A stretch of 64,000 nucleotides of DNA, taken from NCBI GenBank assembly GCA_037013685.1, contig CM072895.1:7352463-7416462 (forward strand). The letters run 5' to 3'. A model generated the notes under the pieces. That model saw nothing but the letters and a program-made list of their open reading frames with translations. It was not told where the DNA came from and did not search any database. Shown here one piece after another: positions 24,801-37,550 of this stretch. Source of the stretch: Acridotheres tristis. Taxonomy: Eukaryota; Chordata; Aves; Passeriformes; Sturnidae. A program made the translations under genes and the position numbers. The stretch's first letter is position 1. The number at the start of each line of letters is the position of its first letter.

Positions 24801-25690
24801 TCTGGTATGTCTCTCTAATTCAGTGTAACCTGTACATTTGTGAAATGGTATTCATTATGTCTGAATCTTGTATCTTGTCACAGAGATTCTTTTCCTGACT
24901 ATATGCAAGATAGATTATGTATTTAGCCATGTCGGTCTCCATTCATAATCTATTGGTTGATGCTTCTTTGTGATACATGTGGATGAACCTCAGGACATGT
25001 GATAGGCACTAAAATTTTGCTAATAGATTATCCAGAGTATTTATTACAGTTTTTGTCATGTGGTCAGTTGAAGAAACTTCTGAGGATCAGGAAAGAGCAA
25101 GTAGAAAATTGACATGATTAAATTTAAAAGATCTGTGGATGAAAAATTGAGAGGTGGTGTCAAGGAACAATAGATCCAACTTTTTTCTACAGTTTAGAGC
25201 ATCTATAGAGCCCCTTACTTAAAGAGGGGGGCAAGTGAATCTTCAGGTAGCCAACAAAGGACAACAATAAATCCAAGTCCAAACAGAAGTCTTCTTGTCA
25301 CAATGGACTATTAGGGCCATCATGAGCAGGGCCTCAAGGCACTATTGTATAACGCATGATATATAAATAATAAGGTGATATATTGTGGCCAGAGTTATTA
25401 GATAGGCTTTTATTAGGAGAAAAAATTGCTTCCTTCAAGTGATGTGACTTTAGGAAGGAGAGAGATCGTGTGGTCTTTGGTCATCTGTTCTGCTCTGAAT
25501 ATTGAAAATACAAAGAAATAATTTCATAAGAAACTGGAGGTCAGTGCAGTTTTGAGATCATTCTTAAAAATGATCTTCTGTGTAGTTTGGTGCTCATTGC
25601 AGTTCAAATAGGAAAGATAAACCATACAAGCATCTGAAGAACTAAAGTATGCAAAGAATTCACTGACTTTTGACCTTCTTTCTTCTGTAG

Positions 25691-25811
25691 ATGAATACTT
25701 TCACTTGCATTTGAAAACCCGCCAGCGTAGCCTGCTCTATGATTAGCAATGCATTCTGCTGTCAGGGAACTGGCAGCTTCCAGCCTCTAAACAAGGGCTT
25801 GTAACAACAGA
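25691..25811 (+). other. Candidate non-coding exon, 121 bp
   Basis: A strong acceptor ('gaccttctttcttctgtag' ending at 25690) and a strong donor ('caacaga|gtaagtg' at 25812) enclose 121 bases of normal exon length. All three frames contain stops. The best runs 17 codons ('EYFHLHLKTRQRSLLYD') before a stop. If spliced, it would be an exon of a non-coding RNA, a UTR exon or a stop-containing cassette exon. No polyadenylation signal or promoter can be tied to it. Confidence 0.18.
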
Positions 25812-28800
25812 GTAAGTGCACATGCTCATGTTGTTTTGATGGTACTTCTATTTTTTCTGTGGTGTGTATTATATCAGTCTCTTTCGTCCTTGTCTTGCTA
25901 ATATCATCCTGGTAGTGTCTGTACATTTCTGCAATTGCCTATCCATGCTTACTCTCTTTATGATGGTTAAAATTCTTGCAGAACCCTATTCAGAATAACC
26001 CACTTGAGCTGTTCTTGATGGGTACATCAAGGTCTTCCGTTCTTCTACCACATTTTTGCTTTTTTATTACCTTGGATGAGATTAATATAAAAATTTTAAA
26101 GGCATTTCTTTGCCTGTGTTAAAACTCAATGAAATATTCCCTTCTGGTCCATTGACTATGTTGCTATGAGTGGACACAATGCCACCAATGAATATTGAAA
26201 CTTTTATCTCTAATGCTTTAGCACTAATCTTTCTTTGTGTGGAAAGGTGCTGTCTTCCTTTCTGCTAACTGTTCACCAGCCATTAGTTTTTCTAATACAT
26301 TAGGTACAGTTTGGGGAAGGTTTGGACTCTCTCCTTCTCTTGTCCTGTTCCTGCATATTCATTTCATAATGTTCTCTGCAGAAATAATGACCTAAATGGA
26401 CTTTGCTTAAACCCCAACTTGCTTGTACCCTTCTGTATATGAATAGAATTTTTTTCCAATACCATCACTGAATCTTCTCCTTCCTTCTCTCCATCCATAT
26501 ATTGTTTTGATTTTGCTGTCTTTTGGCTACATGCAATTTCCAGAAGAGAATTACTTTAACTATAAGTGCAAAAATAACACCACTATGTTACAGGAGGTCA
26601 GGATGAAAAGAAATTTCTCATAAGACATAAACCTTTTTCTTTAATATTTTTTCCCAAAATTTTTTTAGCTGGGATGGTGCCTTTAAGATTATTTCAATTT
26701 TAATTGCTATGACTCTGCAATTGATTCTACCTGCAGATAATAACATGAATCAGAGTATTCTCTAGTACAGTTGATACTCACTATTTTCCTTCTACCAAAG
26801 ATGTGCTTCTCAACCTTGTAAGACCTAAATTAAAGTAAAAATGCTTGCTGATAGAGCTTGACCCCCTTGATGGAGCCAAGAACTCCTGGTGGACACCTGG
26901 CCCAAAATATAATCAGCAAAACTACAAGTGTACCAATGGAAGACAAGATTATATTAGAAGTTTAAGTTAATAAAAAAATGTAAAAAATAAATTTAAAAAC
27001 CCCATGGACTTTGCTACAATTACAAATGATACAGCACAGGTACAAGTTTCTGCCCTAGACCTGGCCTAAGGGAAAAGGGAGGCTTCACCAATGGCTGCAG
27101 GTAATTGCAGTGGAAACAGAAATTCCTCTTTGTATTTTTTAAAAAAATGACCAGGATCTCCCTATGTCTCCTCCCTTGGTCCTGTCCCTATCAGATCAGT
27201 TCTTTCCTACCTCTCCTTCTAACTTTTTGCGTTCTTCATTTTCACTCAAATCAATGAAGAATAAATTGTCCAATAAGGGAAAAAACAGAACAGAATTCGT
27301 TACAAAAATTCCCCAAAGACATAACATGGTTACACTTTCTTCATTCCACACCTGCAAATCCTCATTGTCTTTGATGGTGCTGAGGAAGGACTGAATCTGA
27401 CCCTGCCTTTTAATAGTTACCTTTTCCAGCATTTCCTTCCTTTTTGGTTATATAGAGAACTCAGTTGGAAGTCTTTGCACAGCTTAGTCTTTCTTGAATT
27501 TGTAGTGATATCACAGTTAGCTTCTTCATTTTTTTTTGTCATGTACATCCTATCAAATCCTGTCAAGGAGTCTGAAATATCTGTTCCCAACCTCCTTCCT
27601 CAGCCCTAGAAAGCCAACAGCAGTTAGGTTTCCAGGGATAAAAAAAGTAACTTAGAGACCTGTCCTCATTCAGTTCTGTTCTGCTGCAGGCCCCATGATC
27701 ATGGGCAAATAAATTGGACACTTAGTGACATTTCTCATCTCCAAGGGGTACAGATCTGTTAAAGATGTTTTGAGTCTGTAGGATGGCAAAAGTATAAGGT
27801 GCAATGAAGATATGAGTTTCAAGGAGTATTATGAAGGGAAAAAAAACATTATCAGAGCTTTGCAGTGCATCTGCAGTCAGCAAGAAACAGTTAATACATT
27901 TCCTAAATCCTGACATGATGAACTTTAAAGTTTTATCTTTGGACAACGACATATCCAGCTTTTTTTTTTTTTTTCTTCAATAACTTTAGGTATATGACAG
28001 TGCGTGGGTGAAGATAAAAAAAACAACAAAACTGCAGAGATTATGAGGAAAAGTAAACAATGCTTGGTAATTTATTGGATTAATGTTTCTGTTACAGGCA
28101 TGACTTTTCTTGTGTACAGGATTTTTTTAAAAAGCAGAAGTCACAACATGTACTAAGCATCCATGCAATTAAAGAGTATTCTGTGCCATGAGATAGACTT
28201 TTCTTTGTGATATTTTTATATAGCTGGAGTTAATGGTGAATATAATCTACATCCAATCAATGGTATTGTGCATCATCAGATGAAAAACATATTCAACATA
28301 ACTGCTGTTAGTTCCTGTTTAAAGCCCTAATCAGAATCTATGCCAACATGTAATCACATTGCAGAATAAATTGTTATAATATAAAGTATATGGAATAGAT
28401 AGTAAGACATATTAAAAGACTGCTTTCCATCTCCAGAAATAATTGCTGAGAGGTTTCCTTGGAAATGCCTCAAACCACATGACCAAAAGACTACAACAGC
28501 TATTACAGTACAGAGTGCAGGGTAAGAACCTGTCCAGCTCAGAAACCAATAAATACAGAGAGGGAGAAGGTGCCCAGGAGGTTGGTCCCACCTAATTCCT
28601 CTCAGGGCAGAGTCCATCATAAAGTTCAGGTACCTCGATACATTTAAGGAAGACTAAAGGATGCAGAGATTCTCTGCAAGTACCTGAACATCTGGACTAG
28701 AAAAACGTTTTCAGTGATGTTAATGTGTGTTAGTGCTGTTAAGCACCTCCTTGATTGTGAATGGTTTATCCCAGGAAATTTATGTTGTCAGAAAATACCC

Positions 28801-31800
28801 TATTGACACAAAATCCTCCCCTTGCTTCACTCTCGTTCTGCACAGAAATGTCCTGGTGTAGAGTCAGGCAGCCATCCTTGGCTCAGTGCAGTGTTCCAAT
28901 TCTCTCTCCCCCTCAACCCCAACCAGAGCTAAGCAGCACAACAGCCTTTTAATGGCATTTGGTTCCTCCAATCCAGGTTCTGAATTGTCCATCCAGGTGT
29001 ACAAGGATCCCATTGTCCTGACATGTGGCCTTCTCATTGCAGGTAGGCCAGTCTCAAAAGTTTCTCTTTGCCATACAGCTCAGCTTGTCTGAAGTGGGGT
29101 GATTAGCCCATCTCTGCTAGCTTGGCTTTCTTTTGGGCTGAAATAGTAGCCAAGCTGACAAACGAGAGAAGGCAGTAATACGTGGCAGGGGGTGTGGAGG
29201 GGCTGTGAATAAAACCAGCTCGGTGTGCAGCCAGCTGGGGATGCAGCTCGCTGTATGGACCAGGAGATGGAATGCTGTGCAGCTCCTATGGCACAAATGT
29301 GGGAAGAGAGGTTTCATTCTAGTACACAGCTCTGTGAGCAGCAGTGACAGCTGTGGGACAAGGAGGTGATTTACAAAAAGACTGAGTTAATTTTATGTGT
29401 TTCTAATCTGTTCCCTTTCTTTTGTGCTTCTCCTAAATCTCCACTGCTCCAAAAGCTCATTCTGGGTGAGACCTTTGTAAGAACCCAGAAGGCATTAAGC
29501 CTGGGAGGCAGTCAAGACAATGAGTGTCACAAACTCTTTCTTAAGGCCTGACTGTTCATATATGCAAACATCTGCGTCCTGCATTTGAAGGGTGTGTGAA
29601 TGATACTGCTAAATAGAACTATTATGTGGTAATTCTTTAAAAGAGATTAAAAGAGGCAATTTTCCTCTTTGTTGTTGCTGTTAGCTAATTGCCAGGGCTA
29701 GTAGTGGGTCACAGGGTGGGTCTCTGCTGGGTTGCCCTGCCTTGAGCCCATGGTTCTGGAGCCAGGTACCACTGCCAGGCACGTGAGTTCTCCCCAGTGT
29801 CCATTCTATCCAGACGGCTGAAGGGCCCTAAGGCCAGCACTGCAGGTGACCTGCTAAGGGATAATGTGTCTTAGGACTGTTGTCCCCCTCTGCTCACAGG
29901 ATCTTTTCTCACTGTCTTCTCGTCCTTTCCTATCACGTTCTGGTTGGCTCAGCTCTATGAAATTGGAGATGTATGGATCTGTCTTGCTTTTCCCAGAAAG
30001 TCTCTGCACTGCTTTAGAGAGAGCTATCAAGCATGTCCAGTGACTGTCACTCTCCCTTGTCTGCCAGAGCCTCTGGACCCATCTAATTAAGATGCTGTGC
30101 TTTGCTCCTGGTGTGTGTGCACACAGAGCACTCAACACAAAAGAAATCTGTCTCCCCTTCACTGCCTCTCTCCTGTTTGGACAAAATGAAAATCAAACTG
30201 CAGTATAAACATGAGGGTTACAAAAGTGTTTCTGGCTTCTTTGGATGTTGTTACTATGGAACATATACACCAGTAACAGAATTATGATTTAAACACTCTC
30301 CCCACCATGAATCTGCTATTGCACAGTTTTTAATAAAATAATTTTCAGCCGCTCCCAATCAGTTGTGTCAGCAGATTTAGTTCATCTTTGAGGCCCAGCA
30401 GGGATGACAGTCTATTTGTTATTAGAGTAATAAATAAACAAGGAACTTGTCAGAGGCAAAACTGCTATGTGTGCCTTTGTAAGATAAATGCTGCCTTTGA
30501 ATAGACAAATATTTACGGTTTTACAGACCGAAATTGTCATCCTAGCTGAAGGCCCTGTATTATGAAATTAAAGAAAAAAAGATTATGATTTCTAGATCTT
30601 TCCAGTAGAGGCAAAGATAGCTCTTTCTAATGAAAATGGATCAATAGATCTCATGATAATGAGCAGGCCATTTTAGTAAAGCTAAAGCCCTGTAGTCCTG
30701 TCTCTTTCTACTGAGAAATTTATGTTGGGTATTCATGTCAGCATGCTATTGGTATAGCAAATATAAACATTTTTTAACATCACCTTCCATTTCACGTCTC
30801 TGAGACTGCACTACATATGTTTTCTGAGGCTTTTTGCAGGAGGTTTTCTGAAACGCTTTAGAGGAATTAGGAGAAAGGATTTACTGAAAATCAATGTGAT
30901 TCCTGATTCGAGTGCTGTAGAGCCTTTGAAAATCTTCAGAGGAGAATGCAGGAGGCTGGTTTGTTTATTCCAGCCTAGCGTATATGAAGTTGAATGTTTG
31001 AGAAATTACTGTATTCTACACAGATCTGGAAAGAAATGTTAAGTTTAAAGTTTATTTTACAGCAAGTGGTCTCCTATATGACTATTCTTCCGTGGTGGTA
31101 AACCAGTCACTGCATCAACAGACAGAAAGAAATACAGAGTTGAGGGGTCAAAACAAGATTGGCAAGGCTCTTAAGAATGGAAAGATGTGAAGCGTGAAAG
31201 CAAAAGGATGCCAGCTGTTATCAACTTTTAGGAGTTAAAGTTCCTGCATTTCATTAAAAATCAGGGAGGAAATAAAAGATTCATCAAAGTGAAGTGAAAA
31301 TTCTGCTTCTCCTAAAAGAATTCCCAGGAGTTCTCAGAAGCTCCCAAGATGAGCTAACACCTCTCAGACCAGGCATTATTGTACATTTAATTCAGTCTTA
31401 GACAGAACATGTTATATGCAGGCTGCTCCTTGTGGTGTTCAGATCCATCATTGTGTTTATTTTCTTCAGTAAAATACATCAGCTGTGGGCAGAAACATTG
31501 AAATTTGGACAGTTCGAATATGAAGTGTAGCCACAGCTCCCAATTCCTTGATACAAATGCATGGCTTTGTTGGAAGCAGGAGTCTAAATGAAAAATGGCA
31601 TTGCTAGTCATGAATGGTGCTGCTTTTTTGGGGGGATGAGTGATAGACAGGAGATGCTGAGGAATGAAGTGATACCAGTGTTACCTGTCCTTGTGCTTTG
31701 ATATAAGGAATCTTTAACCCTAGCCAGCAAGTTCCTTAAAAAAATTATGATTCTCTTAACTTATGCAACCTCTTATGATCTTCATGCTACAATTATATAT

Positions 31801-34800
31801 TTAAAAATGTGTTCAGAGGGAAGTCACAGCTGGGGGTCGACTTTAAGTTACTTCGTGAGATGCATCAAATCTCATTTAGAAGCAGGTGAGACTTACTGAG
31901 GACTCCCTCAGAGTTTCTCTTCAGGCAAAACTTTGATTCCTGTCCTGTGTTGTTACAGTGTGAGGGCAGCCTAAATGTAAGTCCAGAGCTGATCTCACTT
32001 AATTTTTCAGCGGGGCTATCACATTTACCTTGTTTATAAGCATGTAACTGAAATAAGAATTGCTCCTTTTGCATTTCACTAAGGAACTAAAATGCAGAAC
32101 TTACTGCTATTACTTTAGTAGTATTTTTAAAAGCTGGATCCATCTTTTGGTGCTGTCATTATAACAGAGTTTATTATGATCTGCAAGCTAAATAGCCTAA
32201 GCAGCAATAAGAAGCAAATTAAAAACCCCAGAGCAGTATGATTTCATTCTACTTCACTGTGATCTAACTGTAATGTAAAGCTTGCTTTTTTTTAAAGGGG
32301 AAATAAAATTTGCTCTTCTGTCACCTTGTTTCTCTTTTAAGAGACTACCTCATTGCCCAGTTCACCAAAAATAATTTCCTAAGCCCATTCTTTGTGCTGT
32401 ATCCTGACGTACACACAATTTGCTGAGATCATTTTTTCTGACTGTCATCCAGCAAGCCACACTACAACTGTGCTTGTGCCCCACATGGGACACAGAGAAG
32501 CAAGATTAACCACCATCTAATTTCTACTTTTGTCATAAATGTTGCCTATAACACATGGCAGACAAAGTGTGCTCTCTGAGGAGTTTGACACAGCCACTGT
32601 CTGGCAGTCTGGGTGGTAGAGAATATATTATTTATCATACTCAATGGGATGAGGCGGGCACTGAAGCTACTTATTGGAGCAGCTGTGAACCCCCAATCTC
32701 CTTAATTTTCAAAACAGGTAATTAACTGGAAAGTCATTTATAATAACTACTGACATCTCCAGAAACCACAGAATGGGTTGTTAACTTTGCAGCTTTATTG
32801 TACTGATATTTTTGTTGACAGTTCTGTACTGAAGTCTGTCAGGAAATCACATATTCTTTATACTGAAGGAGAAATATATCTGAACATTTCTGACATGTCA
32901 ATATTAGCCTTGGAATCACCAGAAGAAATGGTTGGTGTTTTGGAGGACAGAGCAGGAGGATGTTCTTGGCTGTGCTTATTTTTTAACCACTCTGTGGAAA
33001 AATCACCAGAATCTGAGCAACTAACATTTAATGTAGGAAGAATTTTGCCATGTGCTCTATTCTGATGCTGAATTGAATCCTAAAATAAAAATATGCACTT
33101 GTGTAAAGGCTGACATGCTGAGAAGGGCAGAGGACCAGCAGGCATCAGGCTGCTGCAGACAAAAATCTGCTCTGCTTCACTCCAGCTTAAGGAGAGGGCC
33201 AAGGTCCAGGACACTGTGAAGAATGAATTGGTTCTAACAGGGCTGTCATTCCAGATAAGCAATCAGATATTTAAAGTGGTAATGTGGAGAATCATCTTAT
33301 GAGTCTGTGTATCAAAAGTGACTGGTAAATGGAGTCAGTTGTGGCATCCAGGTGCAGTGATAAGGGTCTGGCAAATGCATTAGACAGATGAGAGGCATCA
33401 GATGGGTGTCCTTACTTTATACTCTGCTCCACTGTGATAAAAACTTCCATCTTCAGATGACTATCAGGGAGACTCAGGCTGAATTTTCTGCTCTTCTCAG
33501 GAAGGTTTCTCAGGGTGAAAGACATCTGATTTAAGCAAATGTTTCTGTTGAACATTTCTGAGCTGTGAGGTGTCTTTATTATACTGTTTGATTCCTGTGA
33601 ACAGAATGCAGAATTCAGCAGAAATCTGGTCTTCGCTAACCGAGTGTCATTTGTCAAAATATACTTGATATTAATAAACAAACCCCCAAATATGTGGCAG
33701 TAAGCAGCAATGTAGACTATCTCTCAGGAGATGTTTTTCTTCTAAACTTGGCAGCATTGTTCTGGAGTTTGGGTTTATCTTAGGAAACTACTGTCTGTGG
33801 CTGTTAGAAAACAAGAGAAATTCTTTGTAACCTCGCAAAGCACAGATTTATGAACCTCTAGTAAAAACAGCAGCTTGTTGGTAAGAGTGATAACAGAAAC
33901 CAGGACTGTGCAGAAATTTAAAAAACACTCAGCAGTGTGTAATTCTGCATCCATTGAAATGTGTCCTGGGAACAGGGATAGGCAATGGAGGAGTGCTTGG
34001 AAATACTCATCCCATTGCAGAAGGTGTATGTATGGAGCGTGCATGGTGAGATGGTGTTTGGTGAACAGTATTCTCCAAATGATGTTTTTGTGTCTTAATT
34101 TAAAGATATTCAAATATGAAAAAGAAAAACTGAAATAATAAGTCAGGAAAAAGAAAATACTTTTCATGAAAAATCTATCTGCGAAGTTGAATCTTTGAGG
34201 CAGATTCTCCTGCTGACTTCCCTCATTCTAAATGCACAATAAATGCTATTGCCCAGAATCTCTGACTCATTTTGTGAGGGCTGTGAACATAGAGTGGACA
34301 ACAGAATTAAACTCTGAGATTTTATTTACTAAGTGAAATTTTGTTTCTGTGTTTCTACGTTTGCCTAATCTAATTGGGTTTTGTCTATTGTAGTGGGAAG
34401 CACATCTTCCTTCTTTGCTGAACATAAAATTAGCTTTCATTGGCGATTTGGGTTTGTTTGTATCTATATAAGCTTTTTCTCTAAATGAGTTTGTTCTTTC
34501 TAAAGCAAATATCACTCTCATATTTTGGAGGTGCAGAAAATTTGTAATCTTGTTTCTTCATTTTCCTTATTATGTTGTGTTAATTTATGTATACATTAAC
34601 ATGTATTTGCATGATTTATTCATTTAAAGCTGTACATGTTTATTTGAAAAGGAACTCAAAGAACTTTATCACAAAAATGCTAAATTCAGCACCATTGACA
34701 GAGTGTGTGTTTTTGGACTTTAGCCATGAGAGTAAAACATGGATCTATCATTTCATTTGATTAAAAAAACTTTCTGAAGAGGGATTTTCCATTATTTTAG

Positions 34801-37518
34801 TCACTGAGGGTGAAATTCTGCAAGAAATATGAGGATTAAGGAGAAAGTGTTGAGTTCGAAGGCTGTGCTGCATAAGACACTGTCTGGAGTATTTTCTTCT
34901 GGTCCTTGTGTAAGTCTGGCAGATTTAGGGGAGGCAGCAGTAGATTAGGCCAGACCTAATGATTGTGAAGTGTAAGGAAGCATTAAGTGCTGTGAAACAG
35001 AATTCATAAAATCCATCTGCAGCAAACCAGGAAAATAGGTTTCTTCTCTAAAGAAGTTGATAAAAAAAAGAAAATATCTTCATTAAATTAAAACCTAACA
35101 TTTGTTAATGTTCAAACCCCCGAAGTTCCTTTTCCATTACCTGTAACAATGAAGTCAATTTCATGGAAAAAAATGTAAATTTTCAGGAAATTGTCAGATG
35201 GTGCTGGTCCTTCTTCAACCTTGAGCATGTTAGACCAGAGCTAAGTCAAAGGAAAGAATTAAAACTTTCTGGGATGACTCCTTGGATCCAGTCTTCCCTG
35301 AACATCAGAGCTCTGACCTTGGCCTGGCAATCAAGAAATCTTCAAGATATAGCATTTACTACCATCAAGAGAGAAAGCAGTCCTGGGGTCTCAAATTTGC
35401 CTCCTTGTCATAGGAACAGAACAACATAAGAAACTTGTATTTGTGACATAAAAAAGGCACCATGTCCATTGCAGTATTACACAGCTCTGCCTTGGATTTT
35501 CTGTTGTGAATATTGACATTCCCTAAGTTAAAATCAAAGTCAGCAAGACAATGGTGCATCTTTATTATTATTTTTTAAAATAATATTCTTGTTGCTGTAA
35601 TACTTGGGCCTTTTAAATTATTTTTTTTGCCAAAAAAGATTAAATCACCATCTCAGCCTCATTTCAAATAGTTGAAAAATAAACTAAATTAAAAAAAAAA
35701 ACTATGTAGAGAAGCTGAGTGGAAAATTGAAAAATCTGTAGCAGTTCATGGTGCTGTGTAAAATAATTGGCATTAATTGCTGTTTGGAGCAGGAAATAAA
35801 TGATTTTCAGTTGATATTACATAGAAAATAACTTAATGACAGTTGCTATTAAATGGGTAAAATTGTAAAAAAGTAGTCAATGAAAAATATTGAGCATGGA
35901 AAATTTTTCTATTAGGAGAATTTTTCATTAAATGCCTTGGTATTCAGCATATGGACCATTTATCCACAGTCATCTCCCATTTTCTGATAGGTCATCTCAA
36001 CCTGATTAAAGAGCACTGTTAGAGCACTCATGCACTTTGGAATTGGATTAGCGTGCTCTGGCTGAGACAGAGCCCTCAGGCACTCAGTTAATTGTGGTCA
36101 GAGCCCTCTCCAGCCTCACCCATGATCCACACTGGAAATCCTCACACTTGCTCTACAGAGCCTGCCTTGGCTCCAGCTGCAGGACAGATGTGGGGAGCAG
36201 CCTGACCTTGTTTGCTGTGGGTCTGTGGGGTCACCCATTGTCACCAGAGTGGGGGTCCTGAGTCACCTGAGATTCAGGGCTCCACTGAAACGCTGGTTTT
36301 GCTGGTTTTCTGGCACAGCTCTGCAGCTCTTCCTCCACAGCAGCTTCTGGCTTGCTCTCAGGAAAGGAGATGCTCAGAGCTTCTACCCTGTGCCCAGGGA
36401 GCCTCTCCATGCTGTCTTACTTGCCAATGGGGGTGAAGCCCACTGACTTCTCATTCAAAAATGCCTCTTGTTTCAGTTTTGAGATTCTTGGCTCGTAATT
36501 GTTCTGAGATACCATAATTATTCTTTGCTGCAAAGCTAATACAGGCCTTGCTGGGAAGAAAGAGGATCTGACATCTTTATGTTTTTCTCTTCAAGCCACA
36601 GTGCCTCTCTGTCCACCCATTGTTCCAGGCAAGCATTAGAAGAGAGGTTTTCAAATCCCTGGATTTGCAGAAGCCAGAAGAACCAGGCAGGATCAGCTGC
36701 GTGAGACTGTCAGTTTCAGAGATATTTCTGTGTACAGTCCTCACCACAACTTCTGAAATAGGGTGGGCAAGACATGTAGACAGTGGTGATAAGATGATTG
36801 CAGATAGTGCAGATACAAAGGTTACCCCAACAGCTATAGGGCTGCAGTGCAGAATGATGTTTCTCATGTCCTTTGCCTTGGGAGAGAACAATCTGCTCCT
36901 ATAAATAGAAGCTGCTCCTTTTTTCAGATAGTTGAAGATCCCATTCTTTTCAAATTCAGTTTTCTCTGCTTTACCTTGAGGTCAGGATCCAGTCCTGAAC
37001 AATTTTGAACAGGAAAAAGAGTGTTTTTTTGCTCAAGCAATCCAATTTTAAGCTGCTCAGTCTGCAGTTCTTTTCACACATACCCACTCTTCACATGCTC
37101 TTGATGATCTGCAAATAAACAAACAAAAAAATCAACAGCCACCAGTTGTGAGTTGGCCAGCCCACTCTGTTGGATTGCACTGGAATTGTGTAGGCACAGG
37201 GATATTAAAAGAACTGTGTTGAAAAGGTTTTGTGTATAAGGCTGAACCTCGTACAGAAAACGTATGTGATTGTTATTGCACAGAACTGGATTACACAATT
37301 AGCTGAGACAGAAATAACAGTGCCTTTAAAAATATTCACTTCAGTCTTATTTACTTTATTTTATGAATCAGAGAGATCCAAGGCCAAATAATGAAAATAG
37401 GAAAGAAATATCTGAGCCCTGGGATGAGCATTAGACAGCTCAGATTCCTGTCACCAGACAGAATTCCCTACTGGCTCAGAGGCAAAATAGACCTGGAACC
37501 TGAAGGTTTAAAATTCAG
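25812..37518. other. Non-coding; some stretches look constrained
   Basis: No supportable gene over more than 11 kb. 30340-30720 and 32630-32740 are free of simple repeats, have balanced composition and contain homeodomain- and GATA-like words, so they could be conserved non-coding elements. That cannot be tested without an alignment. 36040-36440 is GC-richer with overlapping open frames (74 and 73 codons) typical of chance. Confidence 0.55.
27960..27974. repeat. Poly-T tract
   Basis: An uninterrupted run of about 15 T. It could be a minus-strand poly(A) tail of an old retroinsertion. The flanking sequence shows no recognisable processed gene copy or SINE, so I list it only as a homopolymer. 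Confidence 0.9.
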
Positions 37519-37550
37519 GGAACTGAGATCTGAGGGCAGATCTCAGTTCC
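37519..37550. repeat. Perfect 14-bp inverted repeat with 4-base loop
   Basis: 'GGAACTGAGATCTG' (37519-37532) is followed by the loop 'aggg' and then its exact reverse complement 'CAGATCTCAGTTCC' (37537-37550). A further G:U pair is possible outside the stem. A perfect 14-bp arm pair with a four-base loop is not expected often by chance in 64 kb. The stem is too short for a canonical microRNA precursor. No T-run follows that would suggest a Pol III terminator. It could be a cruciform-prone site or the centre of a decayed palindromic element. Confidence 0.8.

Larger units (their letters stand above)
17541..25690. other. Non-coding, GC-richer between 22750 and 23350
   Basis: Apart from the 18607-18812 candidate there is nothing supportable. 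22750-23350 is richer in G and C and holds a 126-codon minus-strand open frame (22681-23061) with no recognisable motif. It may be a very old, unrecognisable repeat. A cluster of 'ctgagatct' words and inverted pieces lies at 19959-19998. Confidence 0.6.

Noticed and set aside
32764..32785. 'cacagaatgggttg' as a minus-strand CR1 end
   Set aside because: The resemblance ends after about 14 bases, with none of the following CR1 sequence.
33775..34167. 130-codon minus-strand open frame with a hydrophobic, Phe-rich start
   Set aside because: The Phe/Tyr/Ser bias comes from A-rich sequence on the other strand. No signal peptide or domain pattern, and a chance-like + strand frame lies opposite.
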